Positions 1-9,327 are shown, numbered from the stretch's first letter. The stretch is DNA of 64,000 nt from an uncultured Pelagibacteraceae bacterium (GCA_902559395.1 CACEHR010000006.1:21395-85394), one strand, 5' to 3'. The notes: a model not told the origin generated them from the sequence alone. A program made the numbers and translations.

Positions 1-2
1 CA

Positions 3-842
3 ATTTTGTTTACATGGTATTTTCAATCATTAGGTGTCTCTTTGGGTGTTTTACCTACTGCTTTATTAGCTATCCCATTTGGAATTATTTTCATGATTCT
101 TTATATGCTTTTAATAGATAAATTTGTCTTCAAATATTATAGACACCAGAAAAGCCCTCCAGTTCAGTTTGCAATGGTAAGTATTGGAGTAATGTTTGTA
201 ACTCAAGCAGTGGTAAGAATTATTATTGGACCTGGCGACAGAAGATTTTTTGATGGTGAAAAATTCATTATTAAAGCACGTGAATTTAAAGAGATGACAG
301 GCCTAAATGAAGGTCTTGCAATAAAATCAACTCAAGTCTTAACAATATTTGTTACAATAGTTTTGGTTTCTTTATTATTTTGGTTTCTAAATAAAACTAA
401 AACCGGCAAAAGTATGAAAGCTTATTCTGATAATGAAGATCTTGCTTTGCTATCAGGTATTGATCCAAAAAAAATAGTTTTGGTTACTTGGGTAATTGCT
501 GGAATTTTAGCCACAATAGGTGGTGCTTTGTATGGTTTAGATAAAAGTTTTAAACCATTTACCTACTTTAATAATATGCTTCCTATTTTTGCTGCTGCAA
601 TAGTTGGGGGAATTGGAAATCCGTTTGGAGCCTTTTTAGGTGGATATGTAATTGCTTTTTCAGAAATTTTATTAACTTATGCCTACAAGAAATTTTTTAT
701 GTATGTTTTACCAGAAAGTATGGAGCCAGATAGTTTAGTTCAACTTCTGTCTACAGATTATAAATTTGCTGTATCATTCTCCATACTTGTAATAGTTTTA
801 ATATATCGGCCTTCAGGAATATTTAAGGGGAAAGTATTGTGA
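3..842 (+). CDS. livH: Branched-chain amino-acid ABC transporter permease LivH, 5' end outside window
   Basis: Inner-membrane permease subunit of a Liv-type (HAAT) importer. The visible 279 codons are mostly hydrophobic helices, and the C-terminal part carries the family pattern AAAIVGGIGNPFGAFLGG (about residues 198-215) followed by the typical ending IYRPSGIFKG. The family's N-terminal helix with its INFAHG-type motif is absent and the frame is open to the left edge, so roughly 50-60 residues lie outside the window; the TTG at 6 is unlikely to be the real start. The stop overlaps the livM start by 4 nt (GTGA), showing translational coupling. The substrate could be branched-chain amino acids, other amino acids or amides; the sequence does not decide this. 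Confidence 0.85.
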   Translation: MLFTWYFQSLGVSLGVLPTALLAIPFGIIFMILYMLLIDKFVFKYYRHQKSPPVQFAMVSIGVMFVTQAVVRIIIGPGDRRFFDGEKFIIKAREFKEMTGLNEGLAIKSTQVLTIFVTIVLVSLLFWFLNKTKTGKSMKAYSDNEDLALLSGIDPKKIVLVTWVIAGILATIGGALYGLDKSFKPFTYFNNMLPIFAAAIVGGIGNPFGAFLGGYVIAFSEILLTYAYKKFFMYVLPESMEPDSLVQLLSTDYKFAVSFSILVIVLIYRPSGIFKGKVL

Positions 843-2209
843 GAAAAAATTTAAATGTAATTGCAGCTTACAGCATCATGATGATACTTATTCTTATGGT
901 TGGTATATTTCAATCTTGGAATATAGCGTTATCAATATTTAATCTATGTTTGATTTCTGCAGTGATGACAATGGGTGCAAATATTCAATGGGGATATGCT
1001 GGTTTAATTAATTTTGGGATTATGGGTTACACAGCTTTAGGTGGTCTAGCTGCGGTATTGATATCTGTAGATCCTGTTCAGGAAGCTTGGAGGGCAGGAG
1101 GTTTCGACATTATAATGTCGTTATGGCTGATAGTAGTAATGGTATTAGTTATACGCTTTATTTTAAAAAGATTTGAAAAATCAAAAATAAGAACATACAG
1201 CATAGCTGCAATAATAATTTCAGGTATTTTGCTTATTAGATTTTCTGCAGAGCCTGGCATAGAAGCTATTGAAGCAGTTGATCCAGCTAAAACTGGTTTC
1301 TTAGGAGGATTTGGATTACCTATTATTTTTTCTTGGATAGTTGGAGCTCTTTTTGCGGGTGGTTTAGCTTTTATAGTAGGAAAAGTTGCGCTTGGTCTTA
1401 GAGCAGACTATTTAGCTATTGCCACTCTTCTTATTTCTGAAATTGTTATTGCGATCATTAAACATGAAGATTGGCTAACAAGAGGGGTAAAAAATGTTAT
1501 TGGTTTAAAAAGACCTGCACCTTATGAAGTAGATCTTCAAACTACTGATTGGTTTATCAAATTGGTTGAAAAGTTTAATTCAGGAAAATTAAGTTTAATT
1601 GAGAATTTAGCTGATCGTCAAGCCGCTTTAAATCAACTTGTTATCGAAGGCTCATCTGTTTTTGTAAAACTATGTTACTCAGGATTATTCTTGGTAGTAG
1701 TTATTATTCTTTTAATTTTAACTCAAAAAGCACTTTATTCTCCTTGGGGAAGAATGATGAGAGCAATAAGAGATAATGAGGAAGCTGCAAATGCAATGGG
1801 TAAGAATGTTGTTAAACAACATTTATTAATTTTTATTTTAGGTTCAGCTATAGTTGGAATAGCAGGCGCAATGCTTGTTACTCAAGATGGTTTGTTTACT
1901 CCAGGAAGTTATAGACCAATGAGATATACTTTTTTGATTTGGGTGATGGTAATTGTTGGGGGAAGTGGAAATAATTTTGGAGCAATTTTAGGAGGATTTG
2001 TTGTTTGGTTCTTATGGATTGAAGCTGCGCCAATATCATTATTTTTAATAAATTTTTTCACTGCTGGAATTCCTGAAACAAATGCACTTAAAGCACATTT
2101 AATAGAAAGTGTTCCTTATTTCAGATTTTTAATGATGGGATTAGGATTATTATTCATAATGAGGTATCGACCTAAAGGTATACTTCCAGAAAAAATAGAA
2201 ATAAAGTAA
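839..2209 (+). CDS. livM: Branched-chain amino-acid ABC transporter permease LivM
   Basis: Second membrane subunit of the Liv-type importer, 456 aa, with a GTG start at 839 overlapping the livH stop. The family core is visible: GLRADYLAIATLLISEI (about residues 186-202), RAIRDNEEAANAMG (about 309-322), and a C-terminal VIVGGSGNNFGAILGG followed by RYRPKGILP. It is longer than the roughly 320-420 aa common for LivM because of an extra membrane/loop stretch near residues 85-160 and a hydrophilic loop near 215-265. The ATPase genes livG/livF are not downstream, so they are probably upstream of the window or elsewhere. The Liv-type binding protein at 3488-4669 on the other strand is the likely partner. 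Confidence 0.88.
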   Translation: MRKNLNVIAAYSIMMILILMVGIFQSWNIALSIFNLCLISAVMTMGANIQWGYAGLINFGIMGYTALGGLAAVLISVDPVQEAWRAGGFDIIMSLWLIVVMVLVIRFILKRFEKSKIRTYSIAAIIISGILLIRFSAEPGIEAIEAVDPAKTGFLGGFGLPIIFSWIVGALFAGGLAFIVGKVALGLRADYLAIATLLISEIVIAIIKHEDWLTRGVKNVIGLKRPAPYEVDLQTTDWFIKLVEKFNSGKLSLIENLADRQAALNQLVIEGSSVFVKLCYSGLFLVVVIILLILTQKALYSPWGRMMRAIRDNEEAANAMGKNVVKQHLLIFILGSAIVGIAGAMLVTQDGLFTPGSYRPMRYTFLIWVMVIVGGSGNNFGAILGGFVVWFLWIEAAPISLFLINFFTAGIPETNALKAHLIESVPYFRFLMMGLGLLFIMRYRPKGILPEKIEIK

Positions 2210-2214
2210 ACCAA

Positions 2215-2286
2215 ATGAAATATATTATATTAGGTGCTGCTGCTGCTTGGGCTTTGTATATGGCTGATAAGTATTTATTCTTTTAA
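2215..2286 (+). CDS. Putative 23-aa membrane micropeptide between livM and MFS gene
   Basis: A 23-codon reading frame starts at ATG 2215, only 5 nt after the livM stop, and ends in TAATG, so its last base is the first base of the MFS start codon. The peptide begins MKYIILGAAAAWALYM and ends DKYLFF, which would form a single short hydrophobic helix. Exact packing between two genes and a TAATG junction are what one expects of a translated coupling peptide or a small membrane protein. No family is recognised. It could instead be an untranslated spacer that happens to be open; conservation of the frame in relatives would decide. Confidence 0.45.
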   Translation: MKYIILGAAAAWALYMADKYLFF

Positions 2287-3455
2287 TGAATAAAAATCTT
2301 TCGTTACTTATCTTAAGTCAGATTTTTGCTTTTACAGCTGCCCCAGTCACCGTTTTTTTAAGTGGTATAATTGGTTCAAAATTTAGTCCAATAAAATCTT
2401 TAGCAACTCTTCCAATGGCTTTGTCAGTTGTTGGAATTGCGTTATTCGCTTTTTTTGCTGCAAAACTAATGAGTATAATTGGACGAAAATTAGGATTTAT
2501 TTATGCATCAATAGGAACAAGTCTAGCATCTCTTTTAACTGCATACTCTATAATAATAGAAAGCTTTATCTTATATAATTTGGGATGCTTTTTAATTGGT
2601 GGAGGAATAGCTTTCAGTCATCAATATCGTTTTGCAGCAGTCGAGGTTGTAGATAAGGATTACGCACCAAAAGCAATTTCTATCATTTTGTTAGCAGGAA
2701 TAGGTTCGGCGTTTATTGGTCCAAATATTGCAAATATTTCTAAAGAATTTATTTCAGATCACATGTATGCAGGTTCTTATCTTGCACTTGCCATTTTATC
2801 TATCTTATCAACAATATTTTTAATTTTTTATCAGGAACCAAAAACGACATCTAGTAATCAATATAAAACTGGAAGAAGTTTTTTTGAGCTTATCTCTCAA
2901 CCTAGATTTCTACAGGCGCTCGTAGCTTCAGCTTTTGCCTATGCTGTAATGACTTTTTTAATGACAGCAACTCCTATAAGTATGCATCTGATGGAGAAAA
3001 TAAGTTTAAGCAAGACTGGATTTGTTATTCAGCTTCATATAGCAGCCATGTTTTTACCTTCACTAGTTACTGGAAATTTAATTAAAAGGTTTGGTCATAG
3101 TAAAATAATGTATGCGGGAGTTTTATTGTTTTTAGTCACAATTATTACCAGTTTATTTGAACAGAATTATATTAACTATATGGTTGCACTTATTTTCCTG
3201 GGGCTAGGGTGGAATTTTTTATTCATTTCAGGAACAAGTTTACTTGTTTTGTGCTACAGAGAAGAGGAAAAATTTAGAGCTCAAGGGTATAACGATTTAA
3301 TTGTTTATTCTATACAAGCAGTAGCCAGTTTGTCTGCTGGAGTATTTCTTAGCTTAACTAGCTGGAAAACTATGAATTTAATATGTTTGATTTTTCTAAT
3401 TATAATAGCTCTTTCTACTATTAGAGCTGATCTAAAAAAAAACCCCAGTAATTAA
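2286..3455 (+). CDS. MFS transporter
   Basis: A 389-aa, almost entirely hydrophobic protein with about 12 predicted membrane segments in two halves joined by a polar loop near residues 190-205, the layout of the major facilitator superfamily. A short basic loop between helices 2 and 3 (SIIGRKLGF, about 64-72) matches the MFS loop 2-3 signature position. The substrate is unknown. Its ATG overlaps the end of the upstream micro-ORF, and it is transcribed with livHM, so export or uptake of a related compound is possible. The stop codon lies inside a rho-independent terminator hairpin. Confidence 0.8.
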   Translation: MNKNLSLLILSQIFAFTAAPVTVFLSGIIGSKFSPIKSLATLPMALSVVGIALFAFFAAKLMSIIGRKLGFIYASIGTSLASLLTAYSIIIESFILYNLGCFLIGGGIAFSHQYRFAAVEVVDKDYAPKAISIILLAGIGSAFIGPNIANISKEFISDHMYAGSYLALAILSILSTIFLIFYQEPKTTSSNQYKTGRSFFELISQPRFLQALVASAFAYAVMTFLMTATPISMHLMEKISLSKTGFVIQLHIAAMFLPSLVTGNLIKRFGHSKIMYAGVLLFLVTIITSLFEQNYINYMVALIFLGLGWNFLFISGTSLLVLCYREEEKFRAQGYNDLIVYSIQAVASLSAGVFLSLTSWKTMNLICLIFLIIIALSTIRADLKKNPSN

Positions 3456-3471
3456 ATTACTGGGGTTTTTT
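3441..3471. terminator. Bidirectional rho-independent terminator
   Basis: Perfect inverted repeat AACCCCAGTAATT (3441-3453) / AATTACTGGGGTT (3455-3467) with an A-tract on the left and a T-tract on the right, so it works in both directions. It serves the plus-strand MFS gene, whose TAA stop lies in the hairpin, and the converging minus-strand binding-protein gene that ends at 3488. Confidence 0.85.
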
Positions 3472-3487
3472 GAATTAAGATAAAAAA

Positions 3488-4669
3488 TTATCTTTGTTTT
3501 TTAGTTTTGAATTTTCCGCCTTTAACTTCTTGTTCTAAGAAAGAACCTTCAGCTTCACCAACACTAGTAAAAGTTACTCCAGTAGCACCTTCGTAATTTA
3601 TCTTTTTACCTTTTGCTAATAAATCTAAACCTTTCTTAAGTTCACCTGGGTAAATCTTTTTTCCAGGAGCGTTAGCAACATCCATTACATTTTTTGCAAT
3701 AGATGCTCTGTCAGCAGAGTTACCTGCTTGCATTGCAAGAACGATTAAAGCAGCTGCATCGTAAGACTCAGCTGTGTATGGACCAGATGCTTCTACACCA
3801 CCAGCTTTTGCAACTTCAGCAAATATACCAGCACCTTTGCCAGTAGAACCTGGCATTGATCCAAATGATTTACTTAAATCTTTCCCAAAAGCGTCAACTA
3901 AAGATTGACCGATCATACCATCTGATAAAACAAATTTATCAAATGCACCAGAGTCTAAAGAAGCTTGAATGATTCCTTTTCCTCCTTGGTCAAGATAACC
4001 AATAACAGCTACAGCATCACCACCAGCAGAAGCAAGAGTTGCTACTTCAGATGAGTAATCTGCTTTTCCATCTTCGTGAGCAGTTACAGTTGTAACTTTA
4101 ATACCATGAGCTTCAACTGCCGCTTTATATACATCAGCTAAACCTTTACCATAGTCATTGTTAGTATAAGTGATTGCAACACTTTTTACTTTTCTATCTT
4201 TAGTTATGTCAGCTAAAATTTGACCACCTCTAGCATCTGATGGAGCAGTTCTAAAGAAGTACCCTTTATCATCTAGAGTTGTTAATCCTGGAGAAGTTGC
4301 AGAAGGTGAAATCATAACTACACCATTTGGTACAGCAACGTTTGTTGCAATTGCACCAGTTACACCTGAACAGTCTGCTCCCATGATTGCAGCTACACCA
4401 CCTGATATTAAACCTTCAGCTGCTGCTGTCGCTGCTGCTGAGTCAACACAAGTTGAGTCTGCTCTCATAACTTCAATTTTTTTTCCACCTAATAGCGAAC
4501 CTGAGTCTGATGCTTCTTTAAAAGCAAGCTCTGCAGATGCAGCCATAGCTGGAGTTAGAGATTCAATAGGACCTGTGAATCCTAAAATAATCCCCATTTT
4601 AATATCTGCCATTACTTTTGTTCCAAAAATAGAAACAAACATAAAAGCAGCGATAAATAGTTTTCTCAT
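3488..4669 (-). CDS. livJ: Liv-type ABC transporter periplasmic substrate-binding protein
   Basis: Periplasmic binding protein of the Leu/Ile/Val (Peripla_BP_6) family, 393 aa from the chosen start. The N-terminus MRKLFIAAFMFVSIFG with a cleavage region near VMA is a signal peptide, followed at once by the family start IKMGIILGFTGPIESL. The motifs MGADCSGVTGA and AESYDAAALI fit this family. I chose ATG 4669 over an upstream frame extension because GAGGAAG sits 3-4 nt before it and the signal peptide then starts correctly. It faces the livHM genes across a shared terminator and probably supplies that permease. The aldehyde dehydrogenase operon ends 107 bp upstream, so its own promoter is likely. 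Confidence 0.85.
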   Translation of the reverse strand: MRKLFIAAFMFVSIFGTKVMADIKMGIILGFTGPIESLTPAMAASAELAFKEASDSGSLLGGKKIEVMRADSTCVDSAAATAAAEGLISGGVAAIMGADCSGVTGAIATNVAVPNGVVMISPSATSPGLTTLDDKGYFFRTAPSDARGGQILADITKDRKVKSVAITYTNNDYGKGLADVYKAAVEAHGIKVTTVTAHEDGKADYSSEVATLASAGGDAVAVIGYLDQGGKGIIQASLDSGAFDKFVLSDGMIGQSLVDAFGKDLSKSFGSMPGSTGKGAGIFAEVAKAGGVEASGPYTAESYDAAALIVLAMQAGNSADRASIAKNVMDVANAPGKKIYPGELKKGLDLLAKGKKINYEGATGVTFTSVGEAEGSFLEQEVKGGKFKTKKQR

Positions 4670-4672
4670 TAT

Positions 4673-4679
4673 CTTCCTC
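4673..4679 (-). promoter_or_regulatory. Ribosome binding site of the Liv-type binding protein
   Basis: GAGGAAG on the minus strand, 3 nt before the ATG at 4669. It decides the start of this gene in favour of the shorter form with a canonical signal peptide. Confidence 0.75.
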
Positions 4680-4776
4680 TTTATTGTTAACAATTTATAA
4701 AAGCTAATTTAAGTATGAATACAATTAATATTCAATGACAAAATTATCCTATTTTATAGAGGTTAATTGCTAGTGA

Positions 4777-6258
4777 TTATCTTATTGAGAAAGGGTCTAG
4801 AGAAGGTTCGTCAGAGGTATAGAACCATGTTGTTTTTACCCTTGTGTAGTCTTTAATTGAATCAATTCCTGCTTCTTTTCCATACCCACTATCTTTGATA
4901 CCTCCAAAAGGTGCAGAGGGTGAAATTAATCTATAAGTATTTACAAAGGTTATTCCTGCCCTAATTGCTTTTGAAACTCTCATGCCTCTAGATAAATTGC
5001 TTGTATAAACCCCAGAGGATAATCCATACTGATTGTCGTTCATTTTTGAAATGACTTCTTCTTCTGTATCAAATTTCATGACTGATAATACAGGTCCAAA
5101 TAATTCATTTTCTGCTACAGGTAGGTTGTGATTATCGCATTCTATAATTGTTGGAGGAAAGTAATATCCTTTATTTGAAAAGGAATGTCTTTCACCCCCA
5201 CACTTAATTTTTCCACCTTGATTAATTGTATCTTTAATATTTTTTTCTATTACCTCTAATTGTTTAAAATTACTTAAAGGCCCCATCTCTGTTTCTGGAT
5301 CCATTGGAGCTCCAATTTTTATTTTTGATGCACGTTTTGAAAGTTTATCTAAAAATTCATCGTAAATTCCTTTTTGCAAATAAAGTCTTGATCCTGCTAT
5401 ACAACTTTGACCACTTGCACCAAATATTCCAGCTGTAATCCCATTTATTGCATTTTCTTGCTCTGCATCATCAAATACTGCGACTGGACTTTTGCCACCC
5501 AATTCTAAACTTACTTCTGATAAATTTTCTGCTGAGTTTCTAATTATATGTCTTGCTGTTTCAGGACCACCAGTAAAAGCAACTTTTTCAACCAAGTTAT
5601 GAGTAGTTAAACTTTTACCACAAGGATCCCCAAATCCAGTAATAACATTTACTACGCCTTTAGGGATACCAGTTTTTTCAACTAGCTTTGCAAATTCAAA
5701 CAAAACAGCAGGGGCAAGTTCAGAGGATTTAATTACAACTGTGTTACCCATTGCAAGTGCTGGCGCTACTTTAGTAGCAGTTAAAAACATTTGTGAATTC
5801 CAAGGAATTATTGCAGCTATAACACCTATAGGTATTCTCGTTGTTATTGCTTGAACATTTGGTTTGTCTATTGGTAAAACTGTACCTTCAACTTTATCTG
5901 CCAAACCAGCATAATAGTCGTAATATTCTGCTATATAAACTGCTTGCTTTTTTGTTTCTCTGTAGAGTTTTCCAGTATCAATTGTTTCTATTTCTCCTAG
6001 CATTTCAGCATTCTCTCTTAATTGATTTCCAATGGCTCTTAAATATTTAGCTCTTTCTCTTGGCAGTAGTTTTGGCCATTCACCCTCGAATGCTTTTTGA
6101 GCAGCTTTAACTGCATTATCAACATCTTTAGCACTTGCTTCTGGAACAACTGCCCATGGCTCATTATGTTCTGGATTTAGAGTTTCAAATGTTCTTTTAC
6201 TTTCAGAGTCAACCCATTCACCATTAATAAACATTTTATATTGTTTAAGTTTACTCAT
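4777..6258 (-). CDS. Aldehyde dehydrogenase (NAD(P)+-dependent)
   Basis: Aldehyde dehydrogenase superfamily protein, 493 aa from the ATG at 6258. Visible hallmarks are the cofactor-site stretch IIPWNSQMF (about 153-161), the general-base glutamate in LELGGKSP (about 253-260) and the nucleophile cysteine in GASGQSCIAGSRLY (about 282-295). ATG 6258 is preferred to a TTG 9 nt upstream; it overlaps the hydrolase stop as ATGAGTAA. It is the last gene of a five-gene overlapping operon starting with the monooxygenase at 10493, so it most likely oxidises an aldehyde released by the upstream enzymes. The true substrate is unknown. The C-terminal tail continues some 20 residues beyond the conserved ALDH end. 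Confidence 0.88.
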   Translation of the reverse strand: MSKLKQYKMFINGEWVDSESKRTFETLNPEHNEPWAVVPEASAKDVDNAVKAAQKAFEGEWPKLLPRERAKYLRAIGNQLRENAEMLGEIETIDTGKLYRETKKQAVYIAEYYDYYAGLADKVEGTVLPIDKPNVQAITTRIPIGVIAAIIPWNSQMFLTATKVAPALAMGNTVVIKSSELAPAVLFEFAKLVEKTGIPKGVVNVITGFGDPCGKSLTTHNLVEKVAFTGGPETARHIIRNSAENLSEVSLELGGKSPVAVFDDAEQENAINGITAGIFGASGQSCIAGSRLYLQKGIYDEFLDKLSKRASKIKIGAPMDPETEMGPLSNFKQLEVIEKNIKDTINQGGKIKCGGERHSFSNKGYYFPPTIIECDNHNLPVAENELFGPVLSVMKFDTEEEVISKMNDNQYGLSSGVYTSNLSRGMRVSKAIRAGITFVNTYRLISPSAPFGGIKDSGYGKEAGIDSIKDYTRVKTTWFYTSDEPSLDPFSIR

Positions 6259-7033
6259 CTGATCCAATAAAATTTTTGATGGTTAAATTTACATCATCAG
6301 CACACTCAATACCACAAAGATGTTTTCCATCTTTAATGATCTTTAATTGACTTTTAGAGATTAAAGCATTCAATTCTTGAGACATTTTTACAGTTGAGCC
6401 AATGTCGTATTCACCTGTCATAACTAGCGTATTAGCTTTAATTTTATTAAAATCTTCATCATTCTTATGATTAACGAATAGCTCGTAAACCTTTAAAAAA
6501 TTATTCATATTATTAGCAAACAAAATTGAACTTATTTTTTCATATATTTCTGGATTATTTTCTAAATATTTATCAGTAAACCATCTCTTTAAAGCTTGCT
6601 TTGAAAGTTTTAATTCTTGTTTTGCTTGTTGAAACCTTTGATTAACAATTTTTTGTTGTTCCTCAGTTCTTTTATAAATAGAACACAAAAGAGTTAATGT
6701 CTGTAAACGTTCATTATGTTTAGTTGCAAAATTTCGTGCAATTAAAGAACCTATAGAGAAACCTACAAGATGTATTTTTTTTATATTAAGATGGTCCATT
6801 AATCCAATTAGTTGGTCAGAAAAATCATCAAAACTTATTTCTTTATTTTCTAGTGAAGATTTTCCATGACCTAAAATGTCATAGGCAAGAGTTGAATGAT
6901 AATTAAAAAATTCAAGCTGAGGCTGCCATATTTCGTGAGTAAGACCTACACCATGTACAAATACTATTGGTACATCTTGATCCTTTTTATTGAATAAGTA
7001 ATAAGTTCCTGAGGCAGTAGTTCCCGTCGTCAT
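6251..7033 (-). CDS. Alpha/beta-hydrolase fold protein
   Basis: A 260-aa alpha/beta hydrolase. The oxyanion-hole segment is VFVHGVGL (about 24-31), the nucleophile elbow is GFSIGS (about 90-95), an acid candidate is the Asp in GEYDIG (about 208-213), and the catalytic His is in DGKHLCGIE (about 236-244). Start ATG 7033 is taken over the adjacent TTG 7036. It lies 6 nt after the DUF1185 gene and overlaps the aldehyde dehydrogenase by 8 nt. By family it may hydrolyse an ester, lactone, amide or enol-lactone; within the operon it probably cleaves the product of the monooxygenase. Similarity to RutD- or 3-oxoadipate-enol-lactonase-like enzymes is general only. Confidence 0.82.
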   Translation of the reverse strand: MTTGTTASGTYYLFNKKDQDVPIVFVHGVGLTHEIWQPQLEFFNYHSTLAYDILGHGKSSLENKEISFDDFSDQLIGLMDHLNIKKIHLVGFSIGSLIARNFATKHNERLQTLTLLCSIYKRTEEQQKIVNQRFQQAKQELKLSKQALKRWFTDKYLENNPEIYEKISSILFANNMNNFLKVYELFVNHKNDEDFNKIKANTLVMTGEYDIGSTVKMSQELNALISKSQLKIIKDGKHLCGIECADDVNLTIKNFIGSDE

Positions 7034-7039
7034 CAAGAA

Positions 7040-7627
7040 TTATTTTGGCTCAATACCCATTTCTTTCATGTCTTGATATCTGTCACCAGTTCTTGCATGT
7101 GCTCTACCACTTGATGCCCCACCAATTGCAATAACCACCTCATCATCGAAGGGTGCATCATGAATAGTAAATTCATGAGTTAGGTAATATGGTCTCAATC
7201 CAGAATCTGTTTTATGCATCATAGGAATCGCAATCTTTGATCCAGCAGGTCCCCTTGTATTTGTAAAACTTAAATAGGAAGTTCCACCAACAGCATCTCT
7301 AAATTTATTACCAAACCTTAAAGTATGAATAAAAGCTGAAGCATGCTCTATTTCACCGTTCAATCCAACTACACCTGCCTTGCCATATGCCAATATTTTT
7401 TCAGGTGATCCTATTTCTTTTATCAATTCTGGAACAAGCAAATCACCTAATTTAGGTGCAAGATCTAAAATAGTTGGTCTGAGATCTTCAACAAAACCCT
7501 GACCATGCCATGGATTTTTAAACACAGCTGCTACTGATACTAATAAAACAGGCTCTTTCGCTTCTTTGCCACCCTCAATAAAAGTTTTGTCTACAAATTT
7601 TGTAAATTTTCTTAATTCTAATTTCAT
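7040..7627 (-). CDS. AA_synth (DUF1185) family protein
   Basis: A 195-aa protein I recognise as the Pfam AA_synth/DUF1185 family from its conserved run of blocks: NPWHGQGFVEDL (about 38-49), AYGKAGVVGLNGEIEHASA (about 79-97), the GNKFRDAVGGTSYL region (about 106-119) and a glycine-rich ending AIGGASSGRAHARTGDR (about 167-183). Known structures of the family show a chorismate-mutase-like variant fold, and a role in amino-acid metabolism has been suggested without a proven reaction. Its ATG overlaps the TPP-enzyme stop by 4 nt. Its position between a TPP enzyme and a hydrolase argues for a catalytic or lyase/isomerase step in the same pathway. Confidence 0.82.
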   Translation of the reverse strand: MKLELRKFTKFVDKTFIEGGKEAKEPVLLVSVAAVFKNPWHGQGFVEDLRPTILDLAPKLGDLLVPELIKEIGSPEKILAYGKAGVVGLNGEIEHASAFIHTLRFGNKFRDAVGGTSYLSFTNTRGPAGSKIAIPMMHKTDSGLRPYYLTHEFTIHDAPFDDEVVIAIGGASSGRAHARTGDRYQDMKEMGIEPK

Positions 7628-9327
7628 TTTTTTTCTCTATGTTTGAAACTATCTCTTCTAAAACTGTATAATGCTTTTGGATCCACATCAACATCTATCA
7701 CAGATGGTTTATTTGATTTAACTGCTGCTCTTACAGCTTCATTAATCTCAGAAATTTTTTTAACTTTAAAACCTTTTGCTCCATAGAGTTCCGCAACCTT
7801 ATCAAAGGATGGACTTTTAATATCTGCACCTAAATATCTTTTACCAAAGAAATCTTTTTGATAAGCTTTTTCTGCTCCCCAGCTTTGATTATTCATCACA
7901 ATAGTTGTTGTGTTAATTCCATATTCAACAGCAGTGCTTAACTCAGATATTGTCATTCCAAAACCTCCATCACCCATTAGACTAACAACTGTTTTTTCAG
8001 GTTTTGCTATTTTAACACCAAGACCACATGCGAAAGAAAAGCCAACAAGGCCAAAATCTAAGGGAGTAAATAACGAAGGAGGCTCGTAATATTCTAGAGC
8101 ATCAGTCGCCTGCAGACATAAGGTCCCTGCATCCAAGGTAATTGCTGAATTTTTTGGAAGGACTTTTCTTAATTGCTTAAATAGTCCTTTTGGCTGAATG
8201 GGAAAATTTGCACCTAGATTTTCTTTATTTCTATTTGACAAATATTCTTTTCTTTCTTTGAAATAAGAGTTGGTCCAGTTTTTTACATTTAATTTAATTT
8301 TTTCTTTTTTAATCTCGTGGTAAATTTGTTTAGTTGCAGTTGCAGCGTCTGCATGTATCTTTACTTTCACTGGAAAATATTTTCCAAGCATTTTTTTTTC
8401 TAATTCTATTTGAATTATTTTTGCATCTTTGTTTATATTTTCATAAGAGTAAAATGTTGAATTAAATCCTAAACGTGTTCCAATTGCTAATATAACATCT
8501 GCATTCTTAACCAATCTTGAAGCAACTGGATTTCCTCTAGGTCCCATCTGTCCTGCATTTAATTTATGACCAAATGGAATCGCATCTCCATGACCTGCTG
8601 CCGTAACTATAGGTGTGTTACATAGTTCTGCTAATTTTATTACCTCTTTATATTTAGAATTATACTTTATCCCTGCACCAACAATAATAACTGAACATTT
8701 TGAGGTTCTAATTAATTTTACAGCCTTTTTGATATTACCTTTATTTCCTCTCTGTTTACTCTCATTTGTGAATGATGGTTTTTTGGTATTAATATTATAA
8801 GAGTTTGACGCAGCTAATATATTTCTTGGTAAATTTACACATACTGGTCCTCTTCTAGGTTTCATAGCTAAATTAAAAGCATCACTCATAATTTTTGGAA
8901 TAGTTTTTGAATTTTTTACTGTCCATGTTTTTTTTGTAATTGGTGCAAACAAAGATTGTTGATCTAAGCCTTGAAAAGCGTCTTCCATTTTATCTTTAGT
9001 TGAATAAGAACCTGCAATTGCAACAACTGGAGAAAAGGCTGCTTTTGCTTGAGCAACTCCTGTAACTAAATTAGTAGCACCAGGCCCATTTTGTCCCGCA
9101 ATAATTACACCAGGATTATTTGATGCTCTTGCGTAACCATCAGCCATATGTGTGCCAGTTCTTTCATCTCTGACACCAATAAATTTTATTTTTTTTTCAT
9201 GATAAAGAGCGTCAAACATTTCCATTGTTGCTGAACCAATAAGTCCAAAAACATGTTTTACTTTTTCTTTTTTTAATGATTGAACCGCAGCTTGACCGCC
9301 GCTAATTCTTTTTCGTTTTTTTTTCAC
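7624..9327 (-). CDS. Thiamine-diphosphate-dependent enzyme, acetolactate-synthase-like
   Basis: A 567-aa protein with the three-domain plan of the acetolactate synthase/benzoylformate decarboxylase family. The N-terminal pyrimidine-binding domain has the catalytic Glu region VRDERTGTHMADGYAR (about 52-67) and QNGPGATNLVTG; the C-terminal domain has the TPP/Mg motif starting GDGGFGM and ending NNQSW (about 450-483). The start is GTG 9327, overlapping the monooxygenase stop as GTGA. Because it sits inside a catabolic operon with no small regulatory subunit (ilvN), a decarboxylase or carboligase on a degradation intermediate is more likely than branched-chain amino-acid synthesis. The substrate is not readable from sequence. 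Confidence 0.85.
   Translation of the reverse strand: MKKKRKRISGGQAAVQSLKKEKVKHVFGLIGSATMEMFDALYHEKKIKFIGVRDERTGTHMADGYARASNNPGVIIAGQNGPGATNLVTGVAQAKAAFSPVVAIAGSYSTKDKMEDAFQGLDQQSLFAPITKKTWTVKNSKTIPKIMSDAFNLAMKPRRGPVCVNLPRNILAASNSYNINTKKPSFTNESKQRGNKGNIKKAVKLIRTSKCSVIIVGAGIKYNSKYKEVIKLAELCNTPIVTAAGHGDAIPFGHKLNAGQMGPRGNPVASRLVKNADVILAIGTRLGFNSTFYSYENINKDAKIIQIELEKKMLGKYFPVKVKIHADAATATKQIYHEIKKEKIKLNVKNWTNSYFKERKEYLSNRNKENLGANFPIQPKGLFKQLRKVLPKNSAITLDAGTLCLQATDALEYYEPPSLFTPLDFGLVGFSFACGLGVKIAKPEKTVVSLMGDGGFGMTISELSTAVEYGINTTTIVMNNQSWGAEKAYQKDFFGKRYLGADIKSPSFDKVAELYGAKGFKVKKISEINEAVRAAVKSNKPSVIDVDVDPKALYSFRRDSFKHREKK

Noticed and set aside
6..842. livH beginning at TTG 6
   Set aside because: The first helix and the INFAHG-type motif of the family are missing and the frame runs off the left edge.
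4383..4700. Plus-strand 105-codon frame opposite the Liv-type binding protein
   Set aside because: It lies fully antisense to a clear gene, has low-complexity Ala/Ser/Pro composition typical of a mirrored reading frame, and lacks a ribosome site.
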